Shown here: positions 14,313 through 16,207 of the stretch, one piece after another | Layout: every line of letters starts with the position of its first letter | Numbering within the stretch: the first letter of the stretch is position 1 | Source of the DNA: an uncultured Lentisphaeria bacterium | GTDB lineage: Bacteria > Verrucomicrobiota > Lentisphaeria > Victivallales > Victivallaceae | NCBI GenBank assembly: GCA_903821255.1 | Contig: CAIJKT010000878.1 | Span: forward strand, 1 to 16,207 | Direction: 5' to 3' | Length of the DNA stretch: 16,207 nt | The notes under the pieces: model-generated | What the model was told of the DNA's origin: nothing | The model's database searches: none | Seen by the model: the letters and a program-made list of their open reading frames with translations, nothing else | Translations under genes and position numbers: made by a program

Positions 14313-15233
14313 ATGGAATCATCCTTTAAGAATAATACATTGGCCCTTTGGGTGCTGGATCAGCATCCCGAATCCAAATTGTCAGGCGTGAAGAGTGGTC
14401 AAATCACTCATGCGTCTTTCTTTGACAAAATATATTTAAGTGGCGTTAATTCAGGTTTTATTAAGAAAATACTTCCGGATAAAATAATTAAAATGCCTAA
14501 TATAGAAGAAGGTGTTCTTGGTAAATATATTGGAAGAAATATTGCAATAATTGATGCTGATTATATTTTCTTTTTATTGGCAGGCGATGAGTTATTGATA
14601 AATCAGAACGTGATTGACAGAATAAAGAAGATAATATTTGATTCTCATAATAAAGCCGCGATATGGGGGGCTTTTGAATTTCTCGATGAAAGTGGAAGTC
14701 TTGGAACGGCAACAGAACTGCACTGTTATCAGGACGGAGCAGACAGAGAAATTTTCATAACCCGCGGGTTGGATAAACGATTTGACGGGAGTATTTCCGG
14801 TGCAGTTATTCCGGTGTCGGCAATCTTGCAAAACCGGCATTTGCTTGAGATTTATGACAGTTCTACTATGCTCCCTGAATTGCTGCTGAGCCTCCAGGAG
14901 ATTGACAAAATATACCAGCTTGAACCACCAACGGTAAAGGCATATCTGGACACTGCCAACAAGCGCGGGTTTCAAGGCAATGCCGGCATTTCGTTTTATC
15001 TGTATCAATGGATAACTTGCAAACAATCATTTTTGAAAAAGAGGTTGTTGCGTTTGATTATAGAAAATATATTCTGCACATTAAACATAAGACAAATATT
15101 TAAAACGATTAAAATATGCTTCCGAATTTGCTGGTTCTACGGTAAGAAAAATGTGCTTCTGTTTCCTCTGGCAACCATCGTCTCTACCGTTAATTTTGTC
15201 ATTCGGCGAATAAATCCTGGATGGTTGCAATGA
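14313..15233 (+). CDS. Putative divergent GT-A type glycosyltransferase
   Basis: The 306-residue protein is not confidently recognised. Residues 76-95 (NIAIIDADYIFFLLAGDELL) resemble the core of family 2 glycosyltransferases: a strand, a D-x-D (D81, D83) and a second acidic pair (D92, E93) that could bind metal and nucleotide sugar. A segment GAVIPVSAIL (163-172) with a following E-D-like stretch resembles the acceptor side of such enzymes. The C-terminal 65 residues are basic and hydrophobic (KRLLRLIIENIF, IKICFRICWFYG), a likely peripheral membrane-binding tail. The DNA is strongly AT-rich compared with the genes before it: I counted 27% G+C in 14461-14640. It has no strong ribosome binding site, but a candidate promoter lies upstream. 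It overlaps the GT10 gene by four bases. It could instead be an unrelated glycan-locus protein. Confidence 0.5.
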   Translation: MESSFKNNTLALWVLDQHPESKLSGVKSGQITHASFFDKIYLSGVNSGFIKKILPDKIIKMPNIEEGVLGKYIGRNIAIIDADYIFFLLAGDELLINQNVIDRIKKIIFDSHNKAAIWGAFEFLDESGSLGTATELHCYQDGADREIFITRGLDKRFDGSISGAVIPVSAILQNRHLLEIYDSSTMLPELLLSLQEIDKIYQLEPPTVKAYLDTANKRGFQGNAGISFYLYQWITCKQSFLKKRLLRLIIENIFCTLNIRQIFKTIKICFRICWFYGKKNVLLFPLATIVSTVNFVIRRINPGWLQ

Positions 15234-16162
15234 ATATTGTTTTCGCATTATTTTATTCGGCAAGTGAACAGATATTCTGTAATCAGAAAGAAAAAAAAGG
15301 TTACGGCAATTATTTGTTTTATCCGTTCTGGGAGCTTAAGCAACGGCTTGGCAGTCAAGGACATAATGTCGTTTCTCGTAAAGAATTTGATATATTTAAA
15401 GCGGATATTGCTGTTTTTTACGATATTGATGAAAAATTATATGAACTTGCCCTGTCATTGCCGGCTGGAACAAAAAAGATTTTGTTATGTTTTGAATCTC
15501 CTATTTACACTCCGGTTGCCCATCATGCCGCAATCCTCAATCGCGGTCACTGGGACGCGGTTATTACTTATAACCGCAGTTTTACAGGGAACAAGATACA
15601 TCATATAGATATCCCGGTTGCCGGGAAACAGGTGACCCCTGTTTATCCAACTGAAACCAAACAGGATGATTGCGGGGTAATTGTTGCAAGTTACAAAGGT
15701 GACATCAGGGGTGAGACTCATCTGCGGGATACATTATTGAAAAGACTGGCGGCTGAAAAGCGGATACATATCTATGGTATCGGCTGGAAAAAAGCTGATA
15801 ACATTTTTGGGCAGGTTGAGGATAAAATTGCAACGATGTCACAATACAGTTATGCTCTGTCATTCGAGAACTCTGTCTATCCCGGCTATGTCACAGAAAA
15901 GCTAGGGGATGCGGTACTGGCCGGACTCCCGTCGATCTATTATGGGGATTGGGAAAATGCTGAACGGCGGTTCCCTGGAGTCTTTATTCCTTTAACAAAA
16001 CTGGATTTTGAGCATTTCATGAATGCCAAGGACGAGTTGGAGCAACGCCACGGCGAACTGCTTGAAAATGTCCGGCACTGCCAAGCGGCATCTGACGGGT
16101 GGATGGATTCATTTTTGGATACTTTTATCGCAATAGTCAATAAATTTCAGGAGAGATCATGA
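15230..16162 (+). CDS. GT10-family glycosyltransferase (alpha-1,3/4-fucosyltransferase-like)
   Basis: The 310-residue protein has the alpha-1,3-fucosyltransferase signature: YALSFENSVYPGYVTEKLGDAVLAG (208-232, shown in part as SFENS 211-215 and GYVTEK 219-224) followed by PSIYYGD (234-240), where fucosyltransferases usually have Y-W-G. LLCFESP (85-91) is the second conserved block. The family transfers L-fucose from GDP-fucose with inversion. In this operon the available donor may instead be the predicted GDP-linked 6-deoxy-heptose, which is inference. I chose the ATG at 15230 because it forms an ATGA overlap and has GGATGG just upstream; an in-frame ATG at 15221 would add three residues. It is probably cytoplasmic. 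Confidence 0.85.
   Translation: MNIVFALFYSASEQIFCNQKEKKGYGNYLFYPFWELKQRLGSQGHNVVSRKEFDIFKADIAVFYDIDEKLYELALSLPAGTKKILLCFESPIYTPVAHHAAILNRGHWDAVITYNRSFTGNKIHHIDIPVAGKQVTPVYPTETKQDDCGVIVASYKGDIRGETHLRDTLLKRLAAEKRIHIYGIGWKKADNIFGQVEDKIATMSQYSYALSFENSVYPGYVTEKLGDAVLAGLPSIYYGDWENAERRFPGVFIPLTKLDFEHFMNAKDELEQRHGELLENVRHCQAASDGWMDSFLDTFIAIVNKFQERS
16149..16154 (+). promoter_or_regulatory. Ribosome binding site of the gene running off the window
   Basis: AGGAGA lies four bases before the ATG at 16159 and supports a real gene there despite the short visible portion. Confidence 0.65.
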
Positions 16163-16207
16163 GAAATCCGTTTTCAGGAATTACCTTAAAAGACTTTATT
16201 CCTCCGA
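16159..16207 (+). CDS. Start of a further operon gene (3' truncated by the window)
   Basis: An ATG overlaps the GT10 stop by four bases and is preceded by AGGAGA. Only 16 residues are visible (MRNPFSGITLKDFIPP), too few to assign a family. Position in the locus suggests another glycosyltransferase or transferase, but this is only context. Confidence 0.6.
   Translation, partial: MRNPFSGITLKDFIPP

Noticed and set aside
1..16207. CRISPR arrays, tRNA/rRNA genes, insertion sequences, attachment sites
   Set aside because: No regularly spaced repeats, transposase frames, terminal inverted repeats or RNA gene signatures were seen, and almost no non-coding space exists.

Overview
The window is a single co-directional (+ strand) surface-polysaccharide gene locus from a bacterium, most likely Gram-negative: it carries GDP-heptose precursor genes and an O-antigen ligase/polymerase-type membrane protein. 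I cannot place the organism further. There are no rRNA, tRNA, CRISPR, insertion sequence or phage features. Coding density is near total. The largest gap is 65 bases (14248-14312), and eight junctions are 4-base ATGA stop/start overlaps, so most of the window reads as one translationally coupled operon.

Layout. (1) 1-480: 3' part of an operon-head regulator (MarR-type winged helix fused to a Rossmann-like domain). (2) 477-4028: O-carbamoyltransferase, SxtJ-like membrane protein, DUF5989/SxtK-like one-pass peptide and membrane-anchored SGNH/GDSL protein. This is the same order of families as sxtI-J-K-L of cyanobacterial saxitoxin clusters, but here in a glycan locus. (3) 4025-10147: an unusual cassette of a yeast-FCY1-like cytosine deaminase, a GDP-mannose-4,6-dehydratase-family SDR, a NUDIX hydrolase, a B12-binding-type radical SAM enzyme, a split transketolase (N and C subunits) and a class I methyltransferase. 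(4) 10175-12427: a 3,5-epimerase resembling the Campylobacter GDP-heptose epimerases, a heptose-7-phosphate kinase (HddA type) and a heptose-1-phosphate nucleotidyltransferase (HddC type). (5) 12424-14247: a Wzy/WaaL-type polymerase or ligase with a C-terminal TPR-like region. (6) 14313-16207: an AT-rich putative glycosyltransferase behind its own candidate sigma70 promoter, a GT10 (fucosyltransferase-family) enzyme, and the start of another gene.

Working model (inference). HddA and HddC make GDP-D-glycero-D-manno-heptose; the SDR and epimerase convert it to a 4-keto-6-deoxy, C3/C5-epimerised heptose. The transketolase pair either supplies sedoheptulose 7-phosphate or transfers a two-carbon unit onto the 4-keto sugar. 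The radical SAM enzyme and methyltransferase decorate it further, the GT10 enzyme may use the GDP-linked product, and the carbamoyltransferase module carbamoylates the glycan. GmhA, GmhB, a dedicated 4-keto reductase and a flippase are not in the window. The deaminase and NUDIX enzyme have no obvious place in this scheme and are the most puzzling members.
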